Below, one piece after another: positions 44,488 through 52,517 of a DNA stretch of 64,000 bases. The stretch comes from Paenibacillus xerothermodurans (GTDB taxonomy: Bacteria > Bacillota > Bacilli > Paenibacillales > NBRC-103111): positions 639,892-703,891 of the forward strand of contig NZ_NHRJ02000002.1 in the NCBI RefSeq assembly GCF_002220865.2, given 5' to 3'. Position numbers and translations under genes: made by a program. The notes under the pieces were generated by a model. The model was not told where the DNA came from. It searched no databases and saw only the letters and a program-made list of their open reading frames with translations. The number at the start of each line of letters is the position of its first letter. Position 1 is the stretch's first letter.

Positions 44488-45271
44488 TCAAATCACCTTA
44501 CATGTTTTGCGCGCTGCATGACATTGAATGTTGACCGCGACAGGAAGAGCTGTGATATGACAGCCGTATGTTTCAACCGCGACCCATATCGCCGTATTAG
44601 TTCCTCCCAGGCCTTGCGGGCCGATGCCTACGCCGACGACAAGCGGTGGACAGGCTCTCCCGCCGGCAGCGATAATCGTATCGAGCACGAATTTTTTCAC
44701 TCCGGCGACGCCTTCTCCCGGCAGCAAAAATTTCATAGCGCTCATGTTCTCGCTGCCGCCGCCTTTTGGCAGTACTGTGAGCTTCATTTGCTCGCCCGGC
44801 ACTATTCTCGTGTGAATCACACCCGGCGTGTTATCGTTTGTATTTTTACGCAGCAGGGGGTCCGACACAATCGAATTGCGGAGATACCCTTCCTTGTAGC
44901 CTTTCCGGATGCTTTCATGTATGGCGCTGGTGAAATCGCCTCCCTGAATATGTACATCTTGTCCGACATCGGCGTACACCACAGTCAGCCCGGCATCGTG
45001 GCAATAAGGCCTGTCCTCCTCAGCGGCTAATTGAGCATTTTTCAATCAGCTGCTCCAGAATATTTTTGCCCGCTTCCATCCCTTCACCCGGAATAATATC
45101 ATTAGCACTTTGTATGCGCATACACAAAGGGAGATCTGATGGCATTCCCGAGGCTAATTCTTTTCTATCATACCACCCTGGCCTGCTGAACAGATTCACC
45201 TCAAATGATAAAAATTTTCTGTCATTGCACAAGATATCGTTTTTCACCCATGGGTATGGGTATCTGATCAA
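44488..45271 (-). pseudogene. Class I (iron-sulfur) fumarate hydratase alpha subunit, broken
   Basis: Class I fumarase interconverts fumarate and malate with a [4Fe-4S] cluster. The N-terminal frame ends ...GKNILEQLIEKCSISR-stop at 45020; one extra A in a five-A run (45038-45042) shifts it, and removing it joins to the next frame as LIENAQLAAEEDRPYCHDAG. Further on VGVGIG is directly followed by PQGLGG, whereas intact proteins have about 55-60 residues between the two; the deletion is in frame with GIG at the junction (near 44620). The three cluster Cys are still present (PYCHD, ACPPLV, YGCHITALP). The N-terminal limit is uncertain. Confidence 0.82.
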
Positions 45272-45278
45272 GGTGAGA

Positions 45279-45313
45279 TAAAAAAAAGGATGCCGGCTAT
45301 CCGGAATCCTTGT
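45279..45313 (-). terminator. Terminator of bioY
   Basis: Minus strand GGATTCCGG / CCGGCATCC stem followed by eight T. Confidence 0.85.
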
Positions 45314-45322
45314 ACAAAATCA

Positions 45323-45907
45323 TTATGCTGATCTGGTCGCGCCGGCGCCGACAATGCGTGCCATTGGAAAAACCTGACGTATCGGCAAGACGATTAACGC
45401 ACCAAGCACAGCCTTCGCCGCGTCACCCGGAAGAAAAGGGTAACAGCCCTGTACCATTGCCTTTTGCATGGAATAACCTGCTACATGTGCCAGCCACGGA
45501 ACTGCCGTTATGTACAGGAGCAGGGAACCAAACAGTTCCATCGCAACGAACATGGCAACAAAAGCGGCCGTGCCCCGACCCTTGATCCGCTTGGCGGCCA
45601 GCCCGATCAGCAGCGCAGCGAACGGATAAGCCCACAGAAAGCCTCCGGTTGGCCCCAAAATCAAGTCAATTCCCCCGCTGCCATGGATGAGAGGAATCCC
45701 GAGTGCCGTCAGCACTATCACCAGAGCCATGCTGAAGAAGCCGTACAATGGACCCAGTATGGCTCCGGCAAGCATAACTACAAAGTTTTGCATCGAAATC
45801 GGCACCGGTGAAATGCCAAGATTGATGTTGAAATAGCTCGACGCGGCGAGCAGCGCAGCGAATAGCGCACTGAACACAACGCCGCGCAGATGAAGATCGA
45901 TTTTCAT
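45323..45907 (-). CDS. bioY: Biotin ECF transporter substrate-binding component BioY
   Basis: BioY is the membrane S-component that binds biotin and works with an ECF ATPase/EcfT module. The 194-aa product has six hydrophobic helices and the family signatures NINLGISPVPISMQNFVV, GPTGGFLWAYPFAA and GGIDLILGP. The ATG at 45907 follows AAAGGAG. It is divergent from the ECF genes at 45998, and a BirA operator lies between the two starts, so biotin supply controls the set. Confidence 0.95.
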   Translation of the reverse strand: MKIDLHLRGVVFSALFAALLAASSYFNINLGISPVPISMQNFVVMLAGAILGPLYGFFSMALVIVLTALGIPLIHGSGGIDLILGPTGGFLWAYPFAALLIGLAAKRIKGRGTAAFVAMFVAMELFGSLLLYITAVPWLAHVAGYSMQKAMVQGCYPFLPGDAAKAVLGALIVLPIRQVFPMARIVGAGATRSA

Positions 45908-45925
45908 TGCAAATTCTCCTTTTAT

Positions 45926-45959
45926 TTGTTAACCTATTATTGCCAACCAAGGTTGACAA
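45926..45959. promoter_or_regulatory. BirA operator shared by bioY and the ECF genes
   Basis: TTGTTAACC (45926-45934), 16-base spacer, GGTTGACAA (45951-45959). This is the known Bacillales BirA box pattern with one mismatch between arms. Biotinyl-BirA would repress from here when biotin is plentiful. Confidence 0.88.
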
Positions 45960-45997
45960 TTGCTATTCTAGCACAAACAATAGGCATAGAAAAGAGT

Positions 45998-46948
45998 ATG
46001 ATTGCAGTGAATTTTCATCCTCAAACATTGATAGAGTTAGAACATGTCTCATTCGCTTACCCATCCGGCGGGGGCGATACAGATGTTGTGACCGATATTA
46101 ATCTCTCAATACAGCGCGGTGAATGGGTTACTATAGTGGGCTCGAACGGAAGCGGTAAAAGCACGCTGGCCAAATTAATCGCCAAGCTGTTCACTGCCAC
46201 TCGCGGCGCCGTCAGTTATCATATGCAGGAGCGGCCGCCTATCCAGCTGATTTTTCAAAACCCGGATGCACAAATCATCGGTGAAACTGTCTATGAGGAT
46301 CTCTGCTTCGGCATGGAAAATTACGGGATTTCGAGGGAAATAATGAGAGAAAGAGCATTAGAAGCTTTGTCCAAAGTGGGATTAGCAGCTCACGCGGACG
46401 CCCCGGTCTCCCAGCTGTCGGGCGGACAAAAGCAGCTGCTTTGCATCGCCGCCTGTCTTGTACTCCAACCGGCGGTAGTTCTCTTTGACGAGGCCACTTC
46501 GATGTTGGACCCTCTAGCACGCACCAAGATCGCCGCGGTGGCTCAGCAGCTGCATCGTGAAGGAAAAACGGTCATCTGGATCACCCAGTGGCTCGATGAG
46601 CTGGCGTATGCCGATCGTGTCGTCGCCCTACATAACGGCGGAATTGTGTTTGACGGGTCGACAAAGGAGTTCTTCTACGGAAGTATTAGCGACAGTGATT
46701 GGGCTGAACGGACAGATAGATCGTATGCGGGCGGCCTAGACATAGCCGCTGCCGAGACATCATCGCCCAATGATTCAACAGAATTTCATCATCTTCCAAG
46801 GGATGGGTGGTCGAGCTGCTGTGAGCGCCTTGGTTTTGTTCCGCCCTATTCGGTGCAGACCGCGCGTGCTCTGCTCCAACAAGGCTTTCAGCTCGATCCG
46901 CTGCCGGTGTCCACGACCCAGCTGGGACAGGCGGTGAGAGCGTTATGA
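45998..46948 (+). CDS. ECF transporter ATPase (first subunit, EcfA1/BioM-like)
   Basis: A 316-aa cytosolic ATPase of an energy-coupling-factor transporter. Motifs: GSNGSGKST (Walker A), FQNPDAQIIG (Q-loop typical of EcfA), QLSGGQKQL (signature), VVLFDEATSMLD (Walker B) and TQWLDEL in place of the usual H-loop THxMDE. The missing H-loop His is worth noting. The C-terminal extension (about 225-316) is longer than usual. The start is the ATG at 45998; the open frame runs upstream to 45890 through the BirA box. Stop overlaps the next start (ATGA). With bioY opposite, biotin uptake is the likely task. Confidence 0.88.
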   Translation: MIAVNFHPQTLIELEHVSFAYPSGGGDTDVVTDINLSIQRGEWVTIVGSNGSGKSTLAKLIAKLFTATRGAVSYHMQERPPIQLIFQNPDAQIIGETVYEDLCFGMENYGISREIMRERALEALSKVGLAAHADAPVSQLSGGQKQLLCIAACLVLQPAVVLFDEATSMLDPLARTKIAAVAQQLHREGKTVIWITQWLDELAYADRVVALHNGGIVFDGSTKEFFYGSISDSDWAERTDRSYAGGLDIAAAETSSPNDSTEFHHLPRDGWSSCCERLGFVPPYSVQTARALLQQGFQLDPLPVSTTQLGQAVRAL

Positions 46949-48900
46949 CGCTCACTGTCAGCCAGTTAACCGTATACCCCGCGAACCGGTCAGACGTTCC
47001 TATTTTATCTGACATCAGCATTGTCTGTGCCCCCGGAACTCTTACGCTGGTGGTGGGCCAAACGGGCTCAGGCAAGTCGACGCTGCTGCATTCGATAGCC
47101 GGTCTCATCCCACTTCATTCCGGCACCGTTCAATACGGGAGTGAAAGTTTGTGGAAGGGCAAGCACGTCAACGATGCGGTAAAATTTAAATCCGGCCTGC
47201 TGTTTCAATATCCTGAACGACAGTTGTTCGCCGAGAGCATCCGTAAGGAGTTTGCCTACTCTCTGCGGCCGCTGCGCTTGACGAAGCAGGAGCAGCAGGC
47301 ACGCATTCGCGAGGTCATGCATGAAATGCGTCTGCCTGAACGGCTGCTTGACTCTTCGTTTTTCGCTTTGTCAGACGGACAAAAGCGGAAAGTTGCAACC
47401 GCCACAACCCTTGCCGTGAAACCGGACTGGCTGCTGCTGGATGAACCTACGGCGGGGATTGATCCACGCAGCATCCCTCTGCTGCTTACGATGCTCGAGT
47501 CCCGCAAAGGCGGCAGTGACGGGGGCGTGATCGTGGTGAGTCACGATCTTGACACGTTTCTCCCGATAGCGGACCGGGTGCTCGTGCTGGCGAAAGGGAA
47601 ACTCGCCGCAGATGTATCACCGGAGCAGCTGTGTGCCAATCCGGACATACTGCTTCAGGCGAACGTTGGCCTGCCGTCTGCGGTAAAGTTAGCGCAAGAG
47701 CTTCGGGAGCATGAGGTGTTTCTCCAGTCTGCGTGTGTGTCTCCGCAAGCCGCGGCTGATGAGATCATCAGGCAAATTCAAGCATCGACGATGACCGTAG
47801 GCATCGCGACTGCCACAGCCGACGTGTCTGCCGGCAATACAGCTCACTTAGCTAAGACGTCAGCCGTCACTGTCACGGCTGCCAGCGCTGCTCACTGCGC
47901 CCACTATGCAGCGTCCGGTGGCGCGGCTTCCACTACAGCTCACACTGCCACGTGTACACCTCTCGATGGCACTGGCGCCGGCGCTGCTGCCTCCGCCGGG
48001 ACTGCAACCGCCGCTGGCACGGCGAACGCAGTCGATACGGGTACAGCCCGCGAGATTGGCGCTGCGAGATCTGTGCCGGACGGCGAGGCCCCGGCATTGC
48101 CACAATCCGCCGGCACAACACTTGCCAACGCAGCGGGCAGCAGCGCACAACGGCTGCATCCGATCACCAAATGGCTTCTATACATGATGCTTTCGGCAGG
48201 CATTTTGCTGCAGCACTCTTGGGCTGGTGTCGGCGCTGCTGCAGTTATTACCTTGGTGTGCCTTATACTGTCACGAGAGTCCGTCCATACCATTCTGAAG
48301 CCAGGCAAGCCGCTCTTGATCTTTATTGCCATATCGGCCTGCATCTCCGGGGTCACGCTGAGCTTTCAGCCGGACTCGTTGATTCCGAGGGCGTTTGAGT
48401 TTTCACTCGTGGCGGCGGCACAAACGGTGCAAAAACTATCCGAAATCCTTCTTATTATGATACTTGGCGTTTTGTTCGCAGCGACCACCGGGCCACAAGT
48501 GATGCAGCGCGGCTTGGAGCAAGCTTTCTCTGTACTGGAGAGGTTTAAGCTGCCGGTATCCATCTTCACATTCGCCACTGCTCTGCTGCTAAAATTCATC
48601 CCGATGTTCTTCCACGAGATGGAAAAAATGTCTCTAATCACAAGAGCAAGGGGGAAATCTTACGTCAAGGCAGGTTCCATTCGGATGCGAGATATGCCGG
48701 TATTTATGATTCCGCTCATCCTTTCGATGATGAAGCATGCGGAAGATCTGGCCTTTGCTCTGGAAGCCCGAGGCTATAAACTGAAACGTCTCATTGGCGA
48801 TTCCAGCGGAAAAATAGTGCTTCAACCATTGGACAAATATTGTCTCGCAGTGGGGACCGCGCTGCTTGGCGCTCTGATAGCTATAGGCTCGGTGGCATAA
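46945..48900 (+). CDS. ECF transporter fusion: ATPase (EcfA2) plus transmembrane EcfT
   Basis: A 651-aa fusion. Residues 1-280 are an EcfA-type ATPase: GQTGSGKST (38-46), FQYPERQLF, LSDGQKRK (142-149, altered signature), LLLDEPTAGID (163-173) and SHD with His200. Residues 281-402 form a low-complexity Ala/Thr/Gly/Ser linker. Residues 403-651 are EcfT: membrane helices and the two coupling motifs ARG at 568-570 and 608-610. Separate ecfA2 and ecfT genes are the usual layout. It is coupled to the upstream ATPase gene by an ATGA overlap and shares the BirA operator with bioY, so it likely energises biotin uptake. Confidence 0.9.
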   Translation: MTLTVSQLTVYPANRSDVPILSDISIVCAPGTLTLVVGQTGSGKSTLLHSIAGLIPLHSGTVQYGSESLWKGKHVNDAVKFKSGLLFQYPERQLFAESIRKEFAYSLRPLRLTKQEQQARIREVMHEMRLPERLLDSSFFALSDGQKRKVATATTLAVKPDWLLLDEPTAGIDPRSIPLLLTMLESRKGGSDGGVIVVSHDLDTFLPIADRVLVLAKGKLAADVSPEQLCANPDILLQANVGLPSAVKLAQELREHEVFLQSACVSPQAAADEIIRQIQASTMTVGIATATADVSAGNTAHLAKTSAVTVTAASAAHCAHYAASGGAASTTAHTATCTPLDGTGAGAAASAGTATAAGTANAVDTGTAREIGAARSVPDGEAPALPQSAGTTLANAAGSSAQRLHPITKWLLYMMLSAGILLQHSWAGVGAAAVITLVCLILSRESVHTILKPGKPLLIFIAISACISGVTLSFQPDSLIPRAFEFSLVAAAQTVQKLSEILLIMILGVLFAATTGPQVMQRGLEQAFSVLERFKLPVSIFTFATALLLKFIPMFFHEMEKMSLITRARGKSYVKAGSIRMRDMPVFMIPLILSMMKHAEDLAFALEARGYKLKRLIGDSSGKIVLQPLDKYCLAVGTALLGALIAIGSVA

Positions 48901-48973
48901 GGCTGTGCCTAAAGTGAGGAAGCATTGTATGCAGCCCCTGTGGCCGCCATCTAAAGATGCTGCGTAAGCATAA

Positions 48974-49003
48974 CAACAAAAAACCCAACGATTGTCGGGT
49001 TAA
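48974..49003 (-). terminator. Terminator of the ADPRM-like phosphoesterase gene
   Basis: Minus strand AACCCGAC / GTTGGGTT stem followed by TTTTTGTTGTT. Confidence 0.75.
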
Positions 49004-49023
49004 AATTGCTTTTGATTTTGCTG

Positions 49024-50037
49024 TTAGTGGTTATCTTTGCCCGGCTGCCGGGCCGCAGCGTTTTCGCTCCCATCTGCGTGGTCATTCATCTCTATTTTGT
49101 CATTGCGAAGCTCGAGCACACGATCCGGCTCCCGGCCATAGCCGTCGATCTCCAGCCGGTCAGGGAACACACGGACGATAGAGTACGCATTGGTGTTCTT
49201 CGTCTCCACCATGCCCTGGAAGTTTACATAGTGAATTCCGTTCTTCCGTTCATAATTTCCCTCATGATTGTGTCCGTTGAAGTACGCAACAACGTTGGGG
49301 GAGGACTCCAACAGCTGACGTACTGCTTCATCATTCCACACATTGTGCATGTTTTTAGGGTAGATCGGCATATGACCGATTACCACCACTTTCTCTCCTG
49401 CCTGTGCCGACCGTTGAAGTACCCCGCGCAACCAGTCCATCTGCTCCGAACCCAAGCCGCCATTCCAAGTTTCCGCGTTAGGTGCACCGGCCCATTTTAA
49501 GACATCATACACGTCTTGAGCCCGCTTGTGTTTGGTCGTGCCTTCCGCGTTGGCATAAGTGCTTATATCGTTCGTGTCCAGCACGACAAAGCGCCAACCG
49601 TCACGGCTGAAATCATAGTACTGCTTCGTCATGCCAAGCAGGCCGACCACCTTATCGCTCGCGACGGGAAAGTCATGGTTGCCAAGCACATGATACTTCG
49701 GTCCGTTAATCTGGTTGTACATAGGCACAATTTTTTCAAAGCTCGCTGCATCCCGGTCGATGATGTCACCTAACTGGATGGTAAACGCGAGATCATGCTT
49801 GTTGAACAATTTTGCCGCTTCCGCCAGTTTACCTGGGGACTCTCGGTAAAATCGCGTGTTATTTGTGTCGCAATCGCAGTATTGCACATCCGCAATTAAT
49901 CCGAACTGAAAGCTTGGATTTTTCTCCCGTTTCGCAGATATCGGCGTGTGACCAGCCATGAAGACGAGTACGGCCAAGAGCAATGTGACACTGGCAACAA
50001 TGATAGATTTCTTCAACGCTGTCCCTGCATTTGTCAT
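49024..50037 (-). CDS. Exported metallophosphoesterase, ADPRM-like
   Basis: A 337-aa calcineurin-type phosphoesterase with an N-terminal signal or anchor helix (about 9-28). The opening FGLIADVQYCDCDTNNTRFYR, with its Asp and Asp-rich loop, resembles manganese-dependent ADP-ribose/CDP-alcohol diphosphatases; the other motifs are TIQLGDIIDR, VLGNHDF, VVIGHMPIYP and FNGHNHEGNY. An extracytoplasmic location is unusual for that group, so the substrate may be a nucleotide-linked or lipid-linked diphosphate outside the cell (inference). ATG at 50037 with GAGGGGG five bases upstream. Single gene with terminator. Confidence 0.85.
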   Translation of the reverse strand: MTNAGTALKKSIIVASVTLLLAVLVFMAGHTPISAKREKNPSFQFGLIADVQYCDCDTNNTRFYRESPGKLAEAAKLFNKHDLAFTIQLGDIIDRDAASFEKIVPMYNQINGPKYHVLGNHDFPVASDKVVGLLGMTKQYYDFSRDGWRFVVLDTNDISTYANAEGTTKHKRAQDVYDVLKWAGAPNAETWNGGLGSEQMDWLRGVLQRSAQAGEKVVVIGHMPIYPKNMHNVWNDEAVRQLLESSPNVVAYFNGHNHEGNYERKNGIHYVNFQGMVETKNTNAYSIVRVFPDRLEIDGYGREPDRVLELRNDKIEMNDHADGSENAAARQPGKDNH

Positions 50038-50244
50038 GGGAACCCCCTCTTTTTTGCCGCCGTCCTAGCACGTCGATGTGTGCCAGCATGCGGCGCGGAT
50101 CGGTGTGTTTTCATCATGACAATGATAGCGTGGACATGTTTACGCGAAGTTAACTCCATGCAAAGAATTTGTTAAGCCGAGAGAGGGAGCAGGCTCACCG
50201 GTCCGGCTGACGGGTTAACACTGCCCATCTGCGTGGTTCGGCCA

Positions 50245-50299
50245 CACAAACAAAGAAGTCCGCAGCACTGCATGCTATAATGCAACCGGCTGCGGACTT
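50245..50299 (-). terminator. Terminator of the perR-regulator operon
   Basis: Arms AAGTCCGCAGC (50256-50266) and GCTGCGGACTT (50289-50299) are exact complements; the minus-strand tail is CTTTGTTTG. Confidence 0.7.
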
Positions 50300-50310
50300 G
50301 TTTTCATGCG

Positions 50311-51072
50311 TCAATCTGCGATGCGGTACCCGACACCCCGTATGGTTTCGATGTATTTCGGTACTTTGGGATTGTCCTTCAGCTTATGCCTCAGGCTTTT
50401 CACATGAACATCGACGGTGTTGCTGCCTCCGAAGTAATGCTCACCCCATACACGATCCATCAACTCCTGACGGCTTAACACACTGCCTCCGGCATCCAAC
50501 AACGCTTTGAGGAGATCGAACTCCGTCTTGGTCACCTCAATGCGCGAATCGCCTACATACACAGAGACTCGCTTGTAATCCACCAGCATATCTTTCAAGT
50601 ACACTTGATCCGCCCTTTGCTCAGCCGGACGGCTGCTGTGCAGCAGCAAGGACCGTATGCGTTCGAGTACCTCGTCCACTCCGTCCTCCGTCCAAGACCA
50701 GTCGGCATGGTGCATCAGCGGACTGAACGGCGCCGGGGACTGCTCGTCCCGGGAATTAACGAGCCGCAGCACCGGGGTGTGGTTCAGCAGCGGCCGGTTG
50801 GTCGCTCCGGGCGTCACGAGTGATTCCTGGGTGAGATCTATGATTATCAAATCCACATCAAGCTTGGCTAACGCTTCCTCATCCAGATAGTGGAACACCA
50901 TAACGTCATAGCACTTGGCGGTGAGCTGACCCACGAGCTCCCGAAGTGAGTAAGGATACGGACTAATGACGACGATTCGATTGGTGCTCGCACAGTACAT
51001 CCCCGCCGCTTGGTCGTTTGCGGGAGCGATCGGCCTAAACGGCGTTACTCTGGAGCCGCGAAGCCCATTCAT
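50311..51072 (-). CDS. OmpR/PhoB-type regulator with atypical receiver domain
   Basis: A 253-aa DNA-binding protein. The C-terminal winged helix is complete (about 150-250: EVTKTEFDLLKALLD, LSRQELMDRVWGEHYFGG, NTVDVHVKSLRHKLKDN, IRGVGYRI). The N-terminal receiver is atypical: the acidic pair after the first strand is missing (RIVVISPYP), although an Asp stands at the phosphorylation place (LIIIDLTQ), and the conserved Lys is not evident. It may be controlled without phosphorylation. The ATG at 51072 overlaps the stop of the Fur-family gene, so both are made together. No histidine kinase is adjacent. Confidence 0.85.
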   Translation of the reverse strand: MNGLRGSRVTPFRPIAPANDQAAGMYCASTNRIVVISPYPYSLRELVGQLTAKCYDVMVFHYLDEEALAKLDVDLIIIDLTQESLVTPGATNRPLLNHTPVLRLVNSRDEQSPAPFSPLMHHADWSWTEDGVDEVLERIRSLLLHSSRPAEQRADQVYLKDMLVDYKRVSVYVGDSRIEVTKTEFDLLKALLDAGGSVLSRQELMDRVWGEHYFGGSNTVDVHVKSLRHKLKDNPKVPKYIETIRGVGYRIAD

Positions 51073-51464
51073 TGCGTTTTCCCTTTGCATGTGGGGCACA
51101 CTCCCTTCAACAGCACGCGCTCATGTTCAACGTCATAGCCGACTTCCTTGGCTACTGCTTCCAGCCAATCCTCGGGAATTTTCGTGAACACTTCGTCCAC
51201 CCTGCCGCAGCGCCTGCATACAATATGCTGATGCTCCTCCGTACATGCATCATAGCGGCTGGCGTCCCCATCCAATTTGAGCTCGGTGATCAAACCCTCC
51301 TCCGTTAAATAGCGAAGTGAATTGTACACCGTTGCGTAAGCAAAACTGTAGTCCCGCTGCCGGAGCCGTTCCATAATGTCTGCAGCCGTCGGGTGATCCT
51401 CACTCTCCTGCAAAATATCATAAATCGCTTTGCGTTGTATGGTTAACTGCCCTTTTCTGCTCAT
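51069..51464 (-). CDS. perR: PerR-like Fur family repressor
   Basis: A 131-aa metal-dependent repressor. The N-terminal winged helix includes HPTAADIMERL and FAYATVYNSLRYL. The regulatory-site residues of PerR (His37, Asp85, His91, His93, Asp104 in Bacillus subtilis) have likely counterparts in HPTA, SRYDACTEEHQHI and RVDEV. The structural zinc site is CRRCG and CPTC. PerR senses hydrogen peroxide by oxidation of the metal-bound His. Assignment among PerR, Fur and Zur is by these residues and not certain. It is translationally coupled to the regulator downstream. An inverted repeat lies 40 bases upstream. Confidence 0.82.
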   Translation of the reverse strand: MSRKGQLTIQRKAIYDILQESEDHPTAADIMERLRQRDYSFAYATVYNSLRYLTEEGLITELKLDGDASRYDACTEEHQHIVCRRCGRVDEVFTKIPEDWLEAVAKEVGYDVEHERVLLKGVCPTCKGKTQ

Positions 51465-51503
51465 GGAATAGACCTCCGGTAATCATAGTTCATTTATATA
51501 AAT

Positions 51504-51515
51504 TCTAAACTTAGA
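51504..51515. promoter_or_regulatory. Candidate Fur/PerR-family operator upstream of perR
   Basis: Inverted repeat TCTAA-AC-TTAGA in an AT-rich context 40 bases before the perR start. It resembles but does not fully match a Per box; autoregulation is inferred. Confidence 0.35.
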
Positions 51516-51821
51516 TTCAGTTCAAGTCAATGCTATTGGCGAATTTCGTTCTAAATTCCCCATTGATGATAGACTCCCCCATTTTCCCATAGAAATATAA
51601 CCGTCTAACAGCTCTGCTTTCGCTTGTGGTAAAACGATCAGTGTTTATGTCTGGGACAGAGACACTGCCGCGCAGGACCAAATTATTTCTTTGACAGCGA
51701 TTAGCGACAGCTTGTAGGCGTTCTTTTTTGCTAGATCGCGCGTGTTAACGCAAGTGAAACAATATTTGAATGACCCAACGGCCTGATTTCCGTACTATTA
51801 ATCTACTCCGTTCCGAACGGG
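51516..51821. other. Gene-free stretch
   Basis: No gene or clear regulatory site recognised between the perR promoter region and the short frame at 51822. Confidence 0.4.
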
Positions 51822-51908
51822 ATGAAAGACGTGCTGCGAAGCATCTTCACGGCGGTACTTGGTTTCCTTACAGACACCAAACAGCGTGAGCTATGGGGGG
51901 CCATGTGA
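51822..51908 (+). CDS. Possible 28-aa amphipathic peptide
   Basis: A short frame from ATG 51822 with a basic/hydrophobic N-terminal helix (MKDVLRSIFTAVLGF) and a polar C-terminus. The ribosome binding site is weak (ACGGG directly before the ATG). Its last codons lie in the left arm of a strong hairpin. It could be a signalling or toxin-like peptide, or nothing. Confidence 0.2.
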   Translation: MKDVLRSIFTAVLGFLTDTKQRELWGAM

Positions 51909-51922
51909 CCCCCAAGCTCACG
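51885..51922. repeat. Strong stem-loop
   Basis: CGTGAGCT-A-TGGGGG pairs with CCCCCA-AGCTCACG around a short loop, 14 bp with one bulge. No T-run on either side, so it is not a standard terminator. Confidence 0.6.
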
Positions 51923-52022
51923 CCTTTGACACTTAAACCTTTGGAAAACGAGGCATCTCTACATGCTCCTCGTTTAGACAAGCGCCCAGTGTTCCGTATA
52001 GGATTGGATGTCTCTGGCAAGA

Positions 52023-52136
52023 TTAGATGACCCAAGATTTGGCAATGATCACCAAAAGAATGTAGAGGACCAAAATCACACCGACGGAAGTGAACAGACC
52101 GCCGTAAGCACCAGCTGCACCTGCACCATAGCCCAT
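52023..52136 (-). CDS. YjcZ-type small sporulation membrane protein
   Basis: A 37-aa peptide: a Gly/Ala/Tyr-rich start (MGYGAGAAGAYGG) followed by one hydrophobic helix VILVLYILLVIIAKSWVI. This is the layout of the YjcZ/YhfM family of tiny Bacillales sporulation proteins (Gly-rich head, then FxLIVVLFILLVI). ATG at 52136 with GAAGGGAG about ten bases upstream. A candidate mother-cell promoter lies 40 bases before it. Confidence 0.78.
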   Translation of the reverse strand: MGYGAGAAGAYGGLFTSVGVILVLYILLVIIAKSWVI

Positions 52137-52176
52137 GTCTCCGCAACTCCCTTCTATAACTTTTTTTAATACGTTA

Positions 52177-52185
52177 TATCGTATG
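52177..52185 (-). promoter_or_regulatory. Candidate sigma-E/sigma-K -10 element of the YjcZ-type gene
   Basis: Minus strand CATACGATA fits the mother-cell sigma -10 pattern CATAnnnTA. The -35 is not clear. Confidence 0.4.
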
Positions 52186-52517
52186 ATCTGAGATTCAAAA
52201 AAGTTTGGATAGTGTTGCTAAGCCATATGCAACATTTTGTGCAGTTTCTCTTGGCACATAGGGGATTCTGACGCCGCCTCCGAAAAACACAGACCCCACT
52301 AGAAGCTATGAAAGATTGATATAGAATCTTTGCCTTGAGATAACCGTTGTGTCCGCATTCAAAAAACGGATGATGTTCCATCTCTCTTATGGTCGCTCCG
52401 CCTAAGGAACGCCGACACCTACAGTCACATCTTTTCGTACGCTGCATTGTTAAGGTCTGCGAGCACTATGAGGCTCGGCCGCAGGGGAAACGCTCAGATT
52501 GAAAAGGAGATGTTAAA
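52186..52517. other. Gene-free stretch between spore peptide and NlpC/P60 gene
   Basis: A Cys-rich open frame on the minus strand lacks a ribosome binding site and is not counted. No other feature seen. Confidence 0.4.

Noticed and set aside
52166-52447. Cys-rich minus-strand frame upstream of the YjcZ-type gene
   Set aside because: No ribosome binding site, no family resemblance, and its end covers the candidate promoter.
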